A stretch of 45,701 bases of DNA from NCBI GenBank assembly GCA_937928215.1, contig CALFWL010000055.1:1-45701 (forward strand), read 5' to 3'. The notes beneath the pieces were generated by a model that worked only from the letters and a program-made list of their open reading frames with translations, was not told the DNA's origin and searched no databases. Of the stretch, positions 1 to 9,498 are shown piece after piece. Source of the stretch: an uncultured Pirellulaceae bacterium. Its GTDB lineage: Bacteria; Planctomycetota; Planctomycetia; Pirellulales; Pirellulaceae. Both the position numbers and the translations under genes were made by a program. How positions within the stretch are numbered: position 1 is the first letter of the stretch; each line of letters begins with the position of its first letter.

Positions 1-43
1 GCAACGTAAGCGTACAGCAGCACCATGCGCCGATCGCTGTTGA

Positions 44-1849
44 CTATCGATTCTTGAGTTTGTCCTGTCGTGCTTTGTTCGCACGTCGAGCGGCTCGTTT
101 TTCCTTCTTTCTGAGCTCCCGCTGGCGACGTTCGTCTTGGCGAAACGTACGAATACTCTCGGGATGCTCCGCCGCCCAATTCCATGGCAGCATTGGTTCG
201 TAGTCTGTTTCGCCGGCCAACATCCGCTTCAACACGTCGTTCACGTAAGCCCAAACATCGAGATCGTTTCGATGGGCGCTGCTGGTCAACGTGAAGAACC
301 CGGCGTTTCGCTCGCCGCCAGCAAGGCTGCCACAAAATAGCCAATTTTTTCTACCCACCGCGACCTGCTTCATCAACTGCTCGCACTCATTGTTGTCGAT
401 CGCCAACTTTGGGTCATCAAGATAACGCGTCAGCTCCGTCCAGTGATTGCGAAGATAGTTAAGCGCCTTGCGCAAGTCACTCTTGGGCAACACGACTTGC
501 TCGGTCCGATCGTCAATCGAATCAAGCTCCGCTCGCATCAACTCCCAAACCGGCTTCGCCTTCGCATGACGCAAGGCCGTACATTGCTCGTCGGGTACAT
601 CCTTGGCTTCGGTTTCCACATCGAACACGTCCTGGAACCACTGCATCCACTTGCGGCGGTCCGCTGGATAATCGCCTGCGTCTTCGAACTTCCGGCGGGC
701 GTGGCTGTTGCACGCGGCGCGCAAGATCGCGCCATCGGACTCTGCTGCAATCGCGCCGAACCCGTGCCAACAATCTCCAAGAATCGTGCCAGAGTAATTT
801 TCGAAAAACAAATCAGGACCATCGCGATGACGGCTAACCGTAAAGTCAAACACGTTAAGCTTGACGTTAGCTCCACGATAAGCCCACATCTTGGCATTGA
901 TGCTCGGTTTCTTTTCCTCCAGTGCCTTGGCGTAAACCTCGGCGATCCGTTTTTGTTTGGGATCGTTTAAGTCAAAGTCCGGAGGCACTTTCGGATACAA
1001 GAGCGTCACGCCGGTATCGTCACAGGCCACAATCGCATCATCGAGCAACGTTTGGCGAAAGTAAGCCAACAATGGCTCGATGATGAAGTGGCATCCGATT
1101 AGGATATTGAGCATCGTGCTGCGAGACGGCGTCCAACCGCTGCCGCCGAACATGTCTTGCAGCCGATACAGCGGCAAGTGATAAGCGAACTTGTGCGAGA
1201 TGATTTGGGCGGCGACCGAAGTGTCGTATTTATCGCCTTCGACAATGCCTGTTGGTCGTTCAGGAGAAGCGATGCCACACTCTGGCCGGCCAGAACAAGC
1301 GTATTTTTTGTACTTGCGAACGAGGACTGTATACGAAGCCGGGATGGCGATGAGTTTCTCGCGCACGTCCCACATTGATTCGGGCAGCAACTGTTTTTCG
1401 CCGTGAGTGTCACAGGTTTTAGCGGACTCTTCGACGTCGATGACTTCCGTTTCGCGGGGGAAGTGAGCTGGCAGGCCGTGGTTTTTCTTTTTTGCCTTGC
1501 GACGTTTGTGAGCCGGGATGAGATCAGCTTCTTCGACCGCGTCTTGAAGTCCGTCAGCCGCATCGCTCGATTCGTCGGTGTCGCCGAAGTCAATTCGCAG
1601 TTGATCGGGATCGGCGATGTAGCGCTCGCTTTTGGCGGCAAAGCGTTCCCGCCACAGTTTGTCGTAGGCTTTTGCTTGCGCCGCGATCTTCGCTTCGAGC
1701 TGACGAATCGTGTCGGCGTTGACCAATAGCTGTTTTTTATTATTGGCCAGCTCAGTTTGTTGAGTGGTCAGCACGCCAGCTTGTTGCTCGACGAGATCGA
1801 GCAATTTTTCTTTCGTAAGTGTGGCTGGGTCCTGCATGGGCGTAAACAT
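44..1849 (-). CDS. tnpC: IS66 family transposase (TnpC)
   Basis: ORF 44..1906, probable start MFTPMQDP at 1849. Typical IS66 TnpC sequence: CxxxCG-like region, DDTGVTLL, NNECEQLMKQVAVGRKNWLFCGSLAGGERNAGFFTLTSSAHRNDLDVWAYVNDVL. Confidence 0.95.
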   Translation of the reverse strand: MFTPMQDPATLTKEKLLDLVEQQAGVLTTQQTELANNKKQLLVNADTIRQLEAKIAAQAKAYDKLWRERFAAKSERYIADPDQLRIDFGDTDESSDAADGLQDAVEEADLIPAHKRRKAKKKNHGLPAHFPRETEVIDVEESAKTCDTHGEKQLLPESMWDVREKLIAIPASYTVLVRKYKKYACSGRPECGIASPERPTGIVEGDKYDTSVAAQIISHKFAYHLPLYRLQDMFGGSGWTPSRSTMLNILIGCHFIIEPLLAYFRQTLLDDAIVACDDTGVTLLYPKVPPDFDLNDPKQKRIAEVYAKALEEKKPSINAKMWAYRGANVKLNVFDFTVSRHRDGPDLFFENYSGTILGDCWHGFGAIAAESDGAILRAACNSHARRKFEDAGDYPADRRKWMQWFQDVFDVETEAKDVPDEQCTALRHAKAKPVWELMRAELDSIDDRTEQVVLPKSDLRKALNYLRNHWTELTRYLDDPKLAIDNNECEQLMKQVAVGRKNWLFCGSLAGGERNAGFFTLTSSAHRNDLDVWAYVNDVLKRMLAGETDYEPMLPWNWAAEHPESIRTFRQDERRQRELRKKEKRAARRANKARQDKLKNR

Positions 1850-1850
1850 A

Positions 1851-1891
1851 AAAAGGTTCGACAAGGCTAGCAAGCCTGAATCGAACCTTTT
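1851..1891 (-). promoter_or_regulatory. Stem-loop in the tnpB-tnpC intergenic region of the IS66 element
   Basis: Perfect 10-bp stem aaaaggttcg (1851-1860) / cgaacctttt (1882-1891), with inner ggct/agcc pairing; directly upstream of the tnpC ATG at 1849. Confidence 0.6.
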
Positions 1892-1917
1892 AGAGAAAAA
1901 CTGCAAAGTTTTTTTGT

Positions 1918-2268
1918 TTAGGCAGCGTAACGTTTTCGTCGCTTACTGGCAGCCTCAAGAGAGACTCCCGAGAGCAACATCGAAAGTTCGGTAGCATCAA
2001 TTTGCAACTTGGCCGATTCGCCCGTGGCTTTGAGCGCTTCAAACGTTCCCGCTTCGAGCAAGCGGTAGTACAGCCAGAAACCTCCGTCGCTAAAGTGCAG
2101 CAGTTTCATGCGATCGCGACGGCGATTGATGAAAACGAACAGGCTGCCATCAGTCGGATCGGATTCGAATTCTCCGCGGACGATTCCTGAGAGCCCAGAG
2201 AATCCTTTTCTCATATCGGTCACTTGTGTATGTACGAATATCTTTGTCGCGTTAGAAAAAGTCAGCAT
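1918..2268 (-). CDS. tnpB: IS66 accessory protein TnpB (IS66 Orf2 family)
   Basis: MRKGFSGLSGIV...GSLFVFINRRRDRMKLLHFSDGGFWLYYRLLEAGTF is the IS66 Orf2 signature. Confidence 0.95.
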   Translation of the reverse strand: MLTFSNATKIFVHTQVTDMRKGFSGLSGIVRGEFESDPTDGSLFVFINRRRDRMKLLHFSDGGFWLYYRLLEAGTFEALKATGESAKLQIDATELSMLLSGVSLEAASKRRKRYAA

Positions 2269-2270
2269 GG

Positions 2271-2663
2271 TTATGCCTTTGGATTTGGAGATGCAGAAGC
2301 CAATTGCTGAGAAATCAGAAGGACTTCTCGAACGACGGTCGCCACGGCATCGAGTCGTCCGCCAAGCTCAAGCGTCACATTGCCAGGCAGCAAGACGCGA
2401 ATGGCGTCAGTCCCTGGACTGATTTCCACTTCTACAAAACCGCTTCGATTCGCTGCGGATAATTCAACGGCGTCAGCTTGGGCTGCGGATTTCGCAACTT
2501 CAACACTTGGCCGAAGTCGCCGTTTCCACTGATAGAATGATGCAGCCGAAATGCCTTCGGCCTCGCAAAAACTCGCCAAGCTATGACTGGATTGAGAAAA
2601 CCGATTCAGCCGGTCAAGCCAAAGAGCGATCCGCTCAGATTTCGAAAGCGGTGGTTTTGACAT
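2271..2663 (-). CDS. tnpA: IS66 accessory protein TnpA (HTH)
   Basis: ORF to 2684, likely start MSKPPLS at 2663. WLDRLNRFSQSSHSLASFCEAEGISAASFYQWKRRL HTH motif; position in IS66. Confidence 0.88.
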   Translation of the reverse strand: MSKPPLSKSERIALWLDRLNRFSQSSHSLASFCEAEGISAASFYQWKRRLRPSVEVAKSAAQADAVELSAANRSGFVEVEISPGTDAIRVLLPGNVTLELGGRLDAVATVVREVLLISQQLASASPNPKA

Positions 2664-2728
2664 CGTGATCTCCAAGGAAATCACTCAGATTAAACCCCGT
2701 GTCAATAACCGTGCTCGTGTACGCTTAC

Positions 2729-2986
2729 TGCACTTTTCCCTTTCAAAAAGCCTACCGTGTTCGCAATGCTGAACTTCGGTGGAACACTCAAAAGAAGATG
2801 AACGTGATCCGGCATGGCATGCCCTTCAACAAGTTCAATCTCTTTCTGACGACAAAGCTGCCGAAGAATCTTTCCAATCTCCGACCGAAGACTTCCGTAA
2901 AACTTACGCCTCCTGTATTTTGGAACAATCACTACATGATATTTACAGTCCCACTTCACATGGGACTGACTACGCCAATCTTTCAT
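2729..2986 (-). pseudogene. IS200/IS605-like Y1 transposase, interrupted by IS66 (C-terminal part not visible)
   Basis: MKDWRSQSHVKWDCKYHVVIVPKYRRRKFY...GHAMPDHVHLLLSVPPKFSIANTVGFLKGKSA; HUH motif HVH present. The ORF then runs into the IS66 terminal repeat. Confidence 0.9.
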
Positions 2987-2990
2987 TTCG

Positions 2991-3030
2991 GATCCTCCTG
3001 TACCCCTCGGGGCCTTCCCACAGGAGGATC
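2991..3030 (-). promoter_or_regulatory. Hairpin sequestering the ribosome-binding site upstream of the IS200-like transposase
   Basis: Perfect 11-bp inverted repeat gatcctcctgt (2991-3001) / acaggaggatc (3020-3030). On the minus strand the second arm holds AGGAGG, just upstream of the ATG at 2986. Confidence 0.75.
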
Positions 3031-3070
3031 TTTTTTAAACTCAAGGAACGGCGGAGCCTAGTGAGTGCTC

Positions 3071-3085
3071 ACCAGCAGAGCTGGT
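3071..3085. repeat. Small hairpin, candidate IS200-like end structure
   Basis: accagc-aga-gctggt inverted repeat upstream of the IS200-like gene; IS200/IS605 ends carry subterminal hairpins. Confidence 0.4.
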
Positions 3086-3683
3086 GGTTTACGGAAGTGA
3101 ATTAGTTGGAGATAAAAACGGGCGTTCCGTGGGTTGGCCGTTTGGCAGCCACTGGGTTGGATTCGTTGGAAAGTTTTGCCGACTGATTGTGGCTTGGAGC
3201 GGCGGAGAATTCGGCCACGAATGATCGCGGATCGGCACGGATTTATCGCGCTGATGAAGCGAGGGCAGACAGGACGGGATTCCGTCGAATCCGAATTGCA
3301 TGCCCTCTCGTTCATGACTTTCGGTTGCTGGTGTGAAGCAACCGTGAAGAACGTTAGATACACGAAACGAGGAGACTTCTCGATGAACGCTACCAATCGG
3401 ACTCGATTGACAAACCGTATACCCGAACAACGGTCGAAAAAACTCTCCCGAAGGCCAAGGCGCGAGGATGCAGAGCCAAAGAATCGCGGGACGTTGGGCC
3501 TTTGGGCCTGCGCGTGATCCGTTTCACGCTGCTATTTTTCTTCCGTTCAAGGATTGATTGCCGATGTCGCGGTGGCGTTCGTGGAGCAGAGTCAAAAAAT
3601 AGAAGGATGTTCACCACTCGACCGATCCGGACGGCGTGACTGAAAAGGCCATATAGATCTTTGGCGGAATCGTAATCGCGTGA

Positions 3684-4577
3684 TCAGTAGTTGAGATTTG
3701 CGCCGAAGTCGGGAGTCTGGCCCTTGCTGACCGATTCTGACCAAGTGGCTAATCGCTCGGCTCCCATCTTCCAGAACTCGCTACAACGATCAAAGTATTC
3801 TAAGACGACTTCTTTTTCGCCTTTGGCCAGAAGTTCCTTCGCCAGTTGCATGTTCGGTCCAAACGAGTTCATCTGCGGTGACCCTTTGGAATCGGCAGAC
3901 GCGAGCAGCCGTTTTTTCGCTTCCGCGATATCGTCTTTCGACAGGGCGATGCGACCCAGTACTTGATTTGAGTCTTGGATCGCGTTGCCGTGGTTCCAAT
4001 CGTTGGTTCGCGTCCGGGCCATTTGCAACAATTCATTCGCAAGTCTCTCGGCTTCCTCAGTCTTTCCTTCGTTCAATGCATTCTTCGCTGCTCGATTGAG
4101 GGCGTAAAAACGCTCGGCCTGATTCCTCGCCGCATCGAGATCACCTCCAACAATCTTCGTCTGGCGTTTCTGCTCTGCCGGCGAGGCGGTGTCTTCGGCT
4201 CGTTTGTTATTCGCCATCCTTGCTTTAGTTGGATCCATGAGCAGGGTGAAATTCAATATGGAGACATCCTTGGGTTTGTTTGGCAAGCTCACTCTTTGGG
4301 CTAGAAAACGGATCTTGTCACCGTTGCTGTAATTGCTGCGGCCGAGAGGGTCGCTCACGATCACATCGAAGTCCTTCCATTTGACCAAGTATGCGATGAA
4401 CCTATGCCCATCTTGTTCAGCGGAGAACACCTTTAGCACGGGTGCTTCCACCGTGTCAAAAGTGCTTTGCGTTCCTGTCGGCAAAGTAGGCGACTGGGCG
4501 AGCGCGCATGGCATGCCAAGCATCGTGATGCCGGCTACCACAATCGCCCCGAGAATGCTCGATGCTTGATTGATCAT
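3684..4577 (-). CDS. Secreted hypothetical protein
   Basis: ORF 3684..4649; likely start MINQASSILGAIVVAGITMLGMPCALAQS, a signal peptide. No family recognised. Confidence 0.6.
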   Translation of the reverse strand: MINQASSILGAIVVAGITMLGMPCALAQSPTLPTGTQSTFDTVEAPVLKVFSAEQDGHRFIAYLVKWKDFDVIVSDPLGRSNYSNGDKIRFLAQRVSLPNKPKDVSILNFTLLMDPTKARMANNKRAEDTASPAEQKRQTKIVGGDLDAARNQAERFYALNRAAKNALNEGKTEEAERLANELLQMARTRTNDWNHGNAIQDSNQVLGRIALSKDDIAEAKKRLLASADSKGSPQMNSFGPNMQLAKELLAKGEKEVVLEYFDRCSEFWKMGAERLATWSESVSKGQTPDFGANLNY

Positions 4578-4914
4578 CGCTTCTTCCTGATTGATTCTTG
4601 ATTCGTATAACGTCGCTCGCACACCCTTTGAGGTGATTTTGATGTTCAAAATCGCGGGCTTGCAGTCACTACCCGATTTGTCGAATGAGCAGACTGAGTT
4701 TTAGTTGGACAGCGCCAGCTGGGGAACGACATGACGCGTTTCGTTTCCTTACTGTAGCTGCCTCTGCTAGAAGGCGGATTTCTGATGCCCCCACGTTCTG
4801 GTGAGCGTGGCTACTTCGAAGGCGCGCTGTTCAATTACAAATGAAATGAAAAACGACGGTTGTTCTTTCTCAAGTGATGTCAAGTCACTTCATCGCGGGT
4901 GCTTAAGGTATGTT

Positions 4915-6216
4915 CTATTCAACGAATTCTTGGAGGTTCCCTTTTGCTTTTTCGGCCGCTCTGATTCTGGCTCTTTGCTTTTCGCTCAGACCAAATTTGA
5001 AGTTAATCTCGGGGTCGTTGAAGATGTCAGATTCCTTCATTTCAATGTCGTGAACGTCCAGGCTCAGGTCGCAATCGAACCTCGCGAGCATGCTGTGGCT
5101 CTTGCCTTGGTCTCGCTTGAGATTGCGAAAATGGCACAAACCCCACGTGATGCCACGCCCGTCTTTTGTGTTGGTGAACGCATCCGGGACGTGGGCTCCG
5201 GGAGCGATCGGCATCAGGCCGGTGATCGCGGCGATTTCGAAATTTACTCCGTCGGGCGAGTATTGGATCGTGTTGTGTTCCAGTCCATGCCGACTGACCA
5301 GTGCCGCAAGTCCTGTCTTGAACGGGAACAAAGAGGTTTCATGCCCCGAGTTGATGACCGGATTCTTTGGATGTTTTCTAAACGGTCCGAGAGGGTTATC
5401 GGCGATCGCAAGGCCTTGGGCGCGCACTGGCGGGTCGCCACCCATTTCGCCTTTGTAGTAGAGATAGATTTTGTCGTTGAATACCAACGGGTACGGATCA
5501 TGAATGACGAATTGGTCCCAGGATCCGGGCGGTCCGTTTTCCACCACGATCTTGTTGGAAGGAATCCACGGACCATCGGGCGAATCAGCGACCGACACCG
5601 ACACCGGGCAGTCGTCTCCGTTGGTTCCGCTCGACTCGCGACTGCCAGGCATGAACAGGTATGCCTGATAGTAAAGGTAGAACTTGTTTTGCCAGACCAG
5701 GATGTCGGGAGTCGAAACGGACCGCCAGCCAGCGTGAGGTTTTTCCATTCGCTCGACCGCAACGCCCTGCTCTTCCCACGTGAAACCGTCCTCGCTGGTG
5801 GCGTACCAGATCTCCGCAAGATCCCAATCGCGAGACGGGATCGTTTCGCCCGCTCCGCCGTCATAGTTGGGTGGCGTCGGTGTTTGGCGATGCGTGTACC
5901 AAACGTAGTACTTGTCGTTGACGCGAACGACCTTGGTCGAGTCTCGTCGTGAAACGGTGCCGTCATGACCGTGGTAATCAAAGCCCTTCAGCGGCGTGTA
6001 CTTGAACCGTGAAAATAACTCGTTGCGAGCACAATCCAGACCGGTGTAAGTGCCTTCATAGACCCGATCCATCGCCTTGCTAAGCGACATATTAGGCTTG
6101 GTCTCAGGAACTGCGCCGTACGGGAAAACGGGCTGATCGGTTTGCTGGTGCTGAGAGAATCCGTTGGCTGCGATTGCCAGAACCAGAGCGAGACTCGGAA
6201 GGTGATAAAACCGCAT
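4915..6216 (-). CDS. Glycoside hydrolase, GH117-like (neoagarooligosaccharide hydrolase-type five-bladed beta-propeller)
   Basis: Signal peptide; repeated blade motifs DKYYVWYTHR, STPDILVWQNKFYLYYQAY, DQFVIHDPYPLVFNDKIYLYYKGE, SLFPFKTGLAALVSRHGLEHNTIQYSPDGVNFE. Confidence 0.75.
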   Translation of the reverse strand: MRFYHLPSLALVLAIAANGFSQHQQTDQPVFPYGAVPETKPNMSLSKAMDRVYEGTYTGLDCARNELFSRFKYTPLKGFDYHGHDGTVSRRDSTKVVRVNDKYYVWYTHRQTPTPPNYDGGAGETIPSRDWDLAEIWYATSEDGFTWEEQGVAVERMEKPHAGWRSVSTPDILVWQNKFYLYYQAYLFMPGSRESSGTNGDDCPVSVSVADSPDGPWIPSNKIVVENGPPGSWDQFVIHDPYPLVFNDKIYLYYKGEMGGDPPVRAQGLAIADNPLGPFRKHPKNPVINSGHETSLFPFKTGLAALVSRHGLEHNTIQYSPDGVNFEIAAITGLMPIAPGAHVPDAFTNTKDGRGITWGLCHFRNLKRDQGKSHSMLARFDCDLSLDVHDIEMKESDIFNDPEINFKFGLSEKQRARIRAAEKAKGNLQEFVE

Positions 6217-6765
6217 ACGGTATCCTCAATTCAATGGCTGTTTGAGCTCATGATTGTCATGCACACTCAAGACTGAATCAACCGCACCGTGTCCGCAGCA
6301 GTGAAATCCAGTGTCAAACGACGCGTGGTGAGTTCGTAATGCACTTTCAGCTGGCGCCGATCGAAACCATGTCCGTTCTGATGAATCGACTGCGCGATCC
6401 AATTGCAGGGCTGCTCAGGAACCGTGCCTTGGGATGCAAGCGTTGCTTATTTCGTCTTTTTTTTGGGGGATGTCCGGTTTGCTTTTCAGTCCCCCAAGAC
6501 AGGTGAGGTTCTGGTTTCGATTTGCATGCGGGTATTGATTCACACGTAAGGGTGGCTCAATGGCTGACTTGGGGTGGCTTCACGAGTTGCTTGACGGATC
6601 GTACGAAAAGATTGTTGATCAAATTCAATTGTGACGATCAACAAATTGCCGGCAATCGGCGCGGGGTTTGCTACTCTTCGGGGGCGATGTTTCTGGCAAA
6701 CAGGTACGGTGGTGCCTCATAGCAGGCTGGTTTCCGCTTCTCCTTCTGATGGATCTTCAGGCTTT

Positions 6766-8289
6766 ATGGACTACTCCAGCTACTCGCCGCTTCCCGAGTG
6801 TTACGACGAAACGTTTGCCGACACGGGGGTGCCTCATCCCAGTTGTACTCCCTTCTCGAAACGGTTGCAGGAGTTTTCAGACGAAGAACTGCTGAAGCGC
6901 CAGCAGGCTGCGGAACTGCTGCTGCAAAATCTTGGAATAACGTTCACGGTTTACGGTCACGATGAAGGGACGGAGAAAATCTGGCCATTTGATTTATTGC
7001 CTCGAATCATTGATGGTCAGCAGTGGCAGCAAATCGAAAAAGGGCTCAAGCAGCGAGTCCAAGCGTTGAACCTGTTCATTGACGATCTGTACAACGATCA
7101 GAAGATCATTCGTGATGGCGTGGTACCAGCGGACTTGGTTCTTTCGTCGAAAACGTATCGCGAGCAGATGGTTGGGTTCCATCCGCCTCAAAGTGCGTGG
7201 TGCCATATTTCAGGGGTCGATTTGGTTCGTGGTGGTGACGGCCAGTTTTATGTGCTGGAGGACAACCTTCGCTGCCCGTCGGGCGTATCCTACGTGCTGG
7301 AAAACCGTGAAGTGCTCAAACGGACCCTCGCGAGTCTGTTCCAGGGAATGGATGTCATTCCGGTCGACGATTATCCGGAACAACTGCTGCACACCTTGCT
7401 CAGTTGTGCTCCGGAACAAGTTGATTCACCGACCGCGGTGCTGCTGACGCCCGGTATTTATAACTCGGCCTATTTTGAGCACACGTTTCTGGCGCAGAAG
7501 ATGGGGATCGAGTTAGTGCAGGGTTCGGACCTGGTGGTCGTTGATGACCATGTCTTCATGAGCACCACGCGTGGGCTGAAGAGGGTGGACGTGATCTACC
7601 GCCGAATTGACGACGATTTCCTCGACCCAAAACACTTTAATCCGGACTCGGTCTTGGGCGTCAAAGGATTGATGGATGTCTATCGTGCTGGAAACGTGAC
7701 CATTGCGAACGCTCCAGGGACGGGCATTGCCGACGATAAAGCGGTCTACACCTACGTGCCCGCAATAATCAAGTATTACCTGAACGAGGATTCCGAATTG
7801 GCGAACGTGCCAACGTATTTATGCTCGGATGAAAAACAGCGTCAGCACGTTCTGGAGAACTTGAACAAACTGGTCGTCAAGCCCGTCAACGAATCGGGGG
7901 GGTACGGAATCGTGATGGGGCCGCAGGCTTCCAAGGCCGAACTGGCGGAAGCAGCCGACTTGATTCGAGCCAACCCTCGCAACTATATCGCTCAGCCGAT
8001 GCTTCAACTTTCGACCGTGCCAACGATTTCGGACGACAAATTGTGCCCTCGCCACGTGGACTTGCGTCCGTTTGTGCTACACGGTCGCGACACTTATGTG
8101 TTGCCTGGTGGGTTGACCCGAGTGGCTTTGCGGGAAGGTTCCATGATCGTGAATTCGTCTCAGGGAGGCGGCAGTAAAGACACGTGGGTCTTGCGTGCAA
8201 CTGAAACCATCAATCCACCGCACTCCAAATCGACCAGCAAATCAATATCCGAGAACGGAACCGAAAGTTCAGAGGTGAGCCGTGCTTAG
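6766..8289 (+). CDS. Circularly permuted ATP-grasp protein (amidoligase-type)
   Basis: ORF from 6631, likely start [15 protein letters not shown] at 6766. Typical: [21 protein letters not shown]...[28 protein letters not shown]...[20 protein letters not shown]...[17 protein letters not shown]. Confidence 0.93.
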   Translation: MDYSSYSPLPECYDETFADTGVPHPSCTPFSKRLQEFSDEELLKRQQAAELLLQNLGITFTVYGHDEGTEKIWPFDLLPRIIDGQQWQQIEKGLKQRVQALNLFIDDLYNDQKIIRDGVVPADLVLSSKTYREQMVGFHPPQSAWCHISGVDLVRGGDGQFYVLEDNLRCPSGVSYVLENREVLKRTLASLFQGMDVIPVDDYPEQLLHTLLSCAPEQVDSPTAVLLTPGIYNSAYFEHTFLAQKMGIELVQGSDLVVVDDHVFMSTTRGLKRVDVIYRRIDDDFLDPKHFNPDSVLGVKGLMDVYRAGNVTIANAPGTGIADDKAVYTYVPAIIKYYLNEDSELANVPTYLCSDEKQRQHVLENLNKLVVKPVNESGGYGIVMGPQASKAELAEAADLIRANPRNYIAQPMLQLSTVPTISDDKLCPRHVDLRPFVLHGRDTYVLPGGLTRVALREGSMIVNSSQGGGSKDTWVLRATETINPPHSKSTSKSISENGTESSEVSRA

Positions 8290-9316
8290 TCGAGTTGCGG
8301 AATCGGTTTATTGGATGAGTCGATACGTCGAGCGGGCTGAGAACGTCGCGCGATTTGTAGATGTCAATTACAATCTGACACTTGGAAATACGTCGCCGCT
8401 GAGAGAGCAGTGGTCGCCGCTGGTCTACACGACCGGAGACCATCAAGACTTTGAGGAACGATACTCGCAGGCGACTCGCGAGAATGTGCTTCAGTTTTTA
8501 CTATTCGATTCGGAGAATCCTAACTCGATCTTGTCGTGTATCAGCAATGCAAGGGAAGCAGCTCGAACGGTTCGCGAAGTGCTTCCCTCTGGCATCTGGG
8601 AGCAACTGAATCGTTTTTACCTGCTGGTGCGAGACGCTTCCAAAACGGATGCTCCCATTCATCAGCCGTACGATTTCTGTGATTCGGTCCGCATGGCCAG
8701 TAACTTGCTGATTGGAATTCAGGATTCGTCGATGTTGCACGACGAAGCATGGTCATTTGTTCGAGCGGGTCGATTCATCGAACGAGCCGATAAGACATCG
8801 CGGATCGTGGACGTGCAGTATTTTCTGTTGCTTCCAAAGGTGCGAGACGTGGGATCGACCATCGATGTGATTCGCTGGTCCAGCCTGTTGAAATCCGCCG
8901 ATGCCTTGAACATGTACCGGAGATCGCACGGTCGGTTGGCACCGGAGAAAGTGGCTCAGTTCCTGATTCTTGACCCGATCTTTCCGCGATCGATCCGGTT
9001 TTGCGTGGCTCAGGTCGAGGACTGTATGAAACGAGTGAAACATGGTGACGGGGCAGGCGAAGATCTTCCTTCGGAGAAGTTGACTGCCCAATTGTTGAAT
9101 CGGTTGGAGGAAATCACGATCGAGGAAATCATTGATCAGGGGATGCACGCGTTTATCGATCATGTTCAGGGAGCCTTGAATCTGCTGGGTTCAGCGATTC
9201 ACAACGATTACTTCAATGCCCAAGCCGAACGTCTTCAGGCTTTCGGGCAATCGCAGTCTCAAACGCAGACGACTGAGACGGAAACGCGGACGACTGAGAC
9301 GGTCAGTCAGAGCTAG
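8282..9316 (+). CDS. Alpha-E domain-containing protein
   Basis: GTG start overlapping the upstream gene. [29 protein letters not shown]...[19 protein letters not shown] is the alpha-E signature. Confidence 0.93.
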   Translation: MLSRVAESVYWMSRYVERAENVARFVDVNYNLTLGNTSPLREQWSPLVYTTGDHQDFEERYSQATRENVLQFLLFDSENPNSILSCISNAREAARTVREVLPSGIWEQLNRFYLLVRDASKTDAPIHQPYDFCDSVRMASNLLIGIQDSSMLHDEAWSFVRAGRFIERADKTSRIVDVQYFLLLPKVRDVGSTIDVIRWSSLLKSADALNMYRRSHGRLAPEKVAQFLILDPIFPRSIRFCVAQVEDCMKRVKHGDGAGEDLPSEKLTAQLLNRLEEITIEEIIDQGMHAFIDHVQGALNLLGSAIHNDYFNAQAERLQAFGQSQSQTQTTETETRTTETVSQS

Positions 9317-9422
9317 TGGTGTGTCACGAAACTAAGTTCGGGTTGGCATTCCTGTTTGAAGCAAGAAAACCAAGGTGAGGTCACATCGCCAACCCGAACA
9401 TTCAAGTTAGACAGACCACTAG
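9313..9422. mobile_element. MITE-like palindromic element
   Basis: 35-nt arms 9313-9347 and 9388-9422, 25/35 matching as inverted repeats (outer 13 nt with one mismatch, inner ttcgggttggc perfect); CTAG at both ends. Confidence 0.7.
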
Positions 9423-9498
9423 GATCGGGAACCGGCCTCTCGGATGACAAATTCGCAAACGGATTTAACTTCAAATCAGCAACAACGATTAGACAAAA

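Larger units (their letters stand above)
6..2728 (-). mobile_element. IS66-family insertion sequence (complete tnpA-tnpB-tnpC set)
   Basis: Terminal inverted repeats: gtaagcgtacagcagcac (6-23) versus gtaagcgtacacgagcac (reverse complement of 2711-2728), 16/18 identical. GTAAGCG-type ends and the three-ORF layout are typical of IS66. Confidence 0.93.

Noticed and set aside
3134-3517. Small ORFs in 3100-3680 (for example RRPRREDAEPKNRGTLGLWACA)
   Set aside because: Several overlapping frames with no consistent coding signal; looks like decayed repetitive intergenic sequence.
4801-5952. 383-aa plus-strand ORF
   Set aside because: Antisense to the GH117-like gene, which has clear motifs and a signal peptide; shadow ORF.
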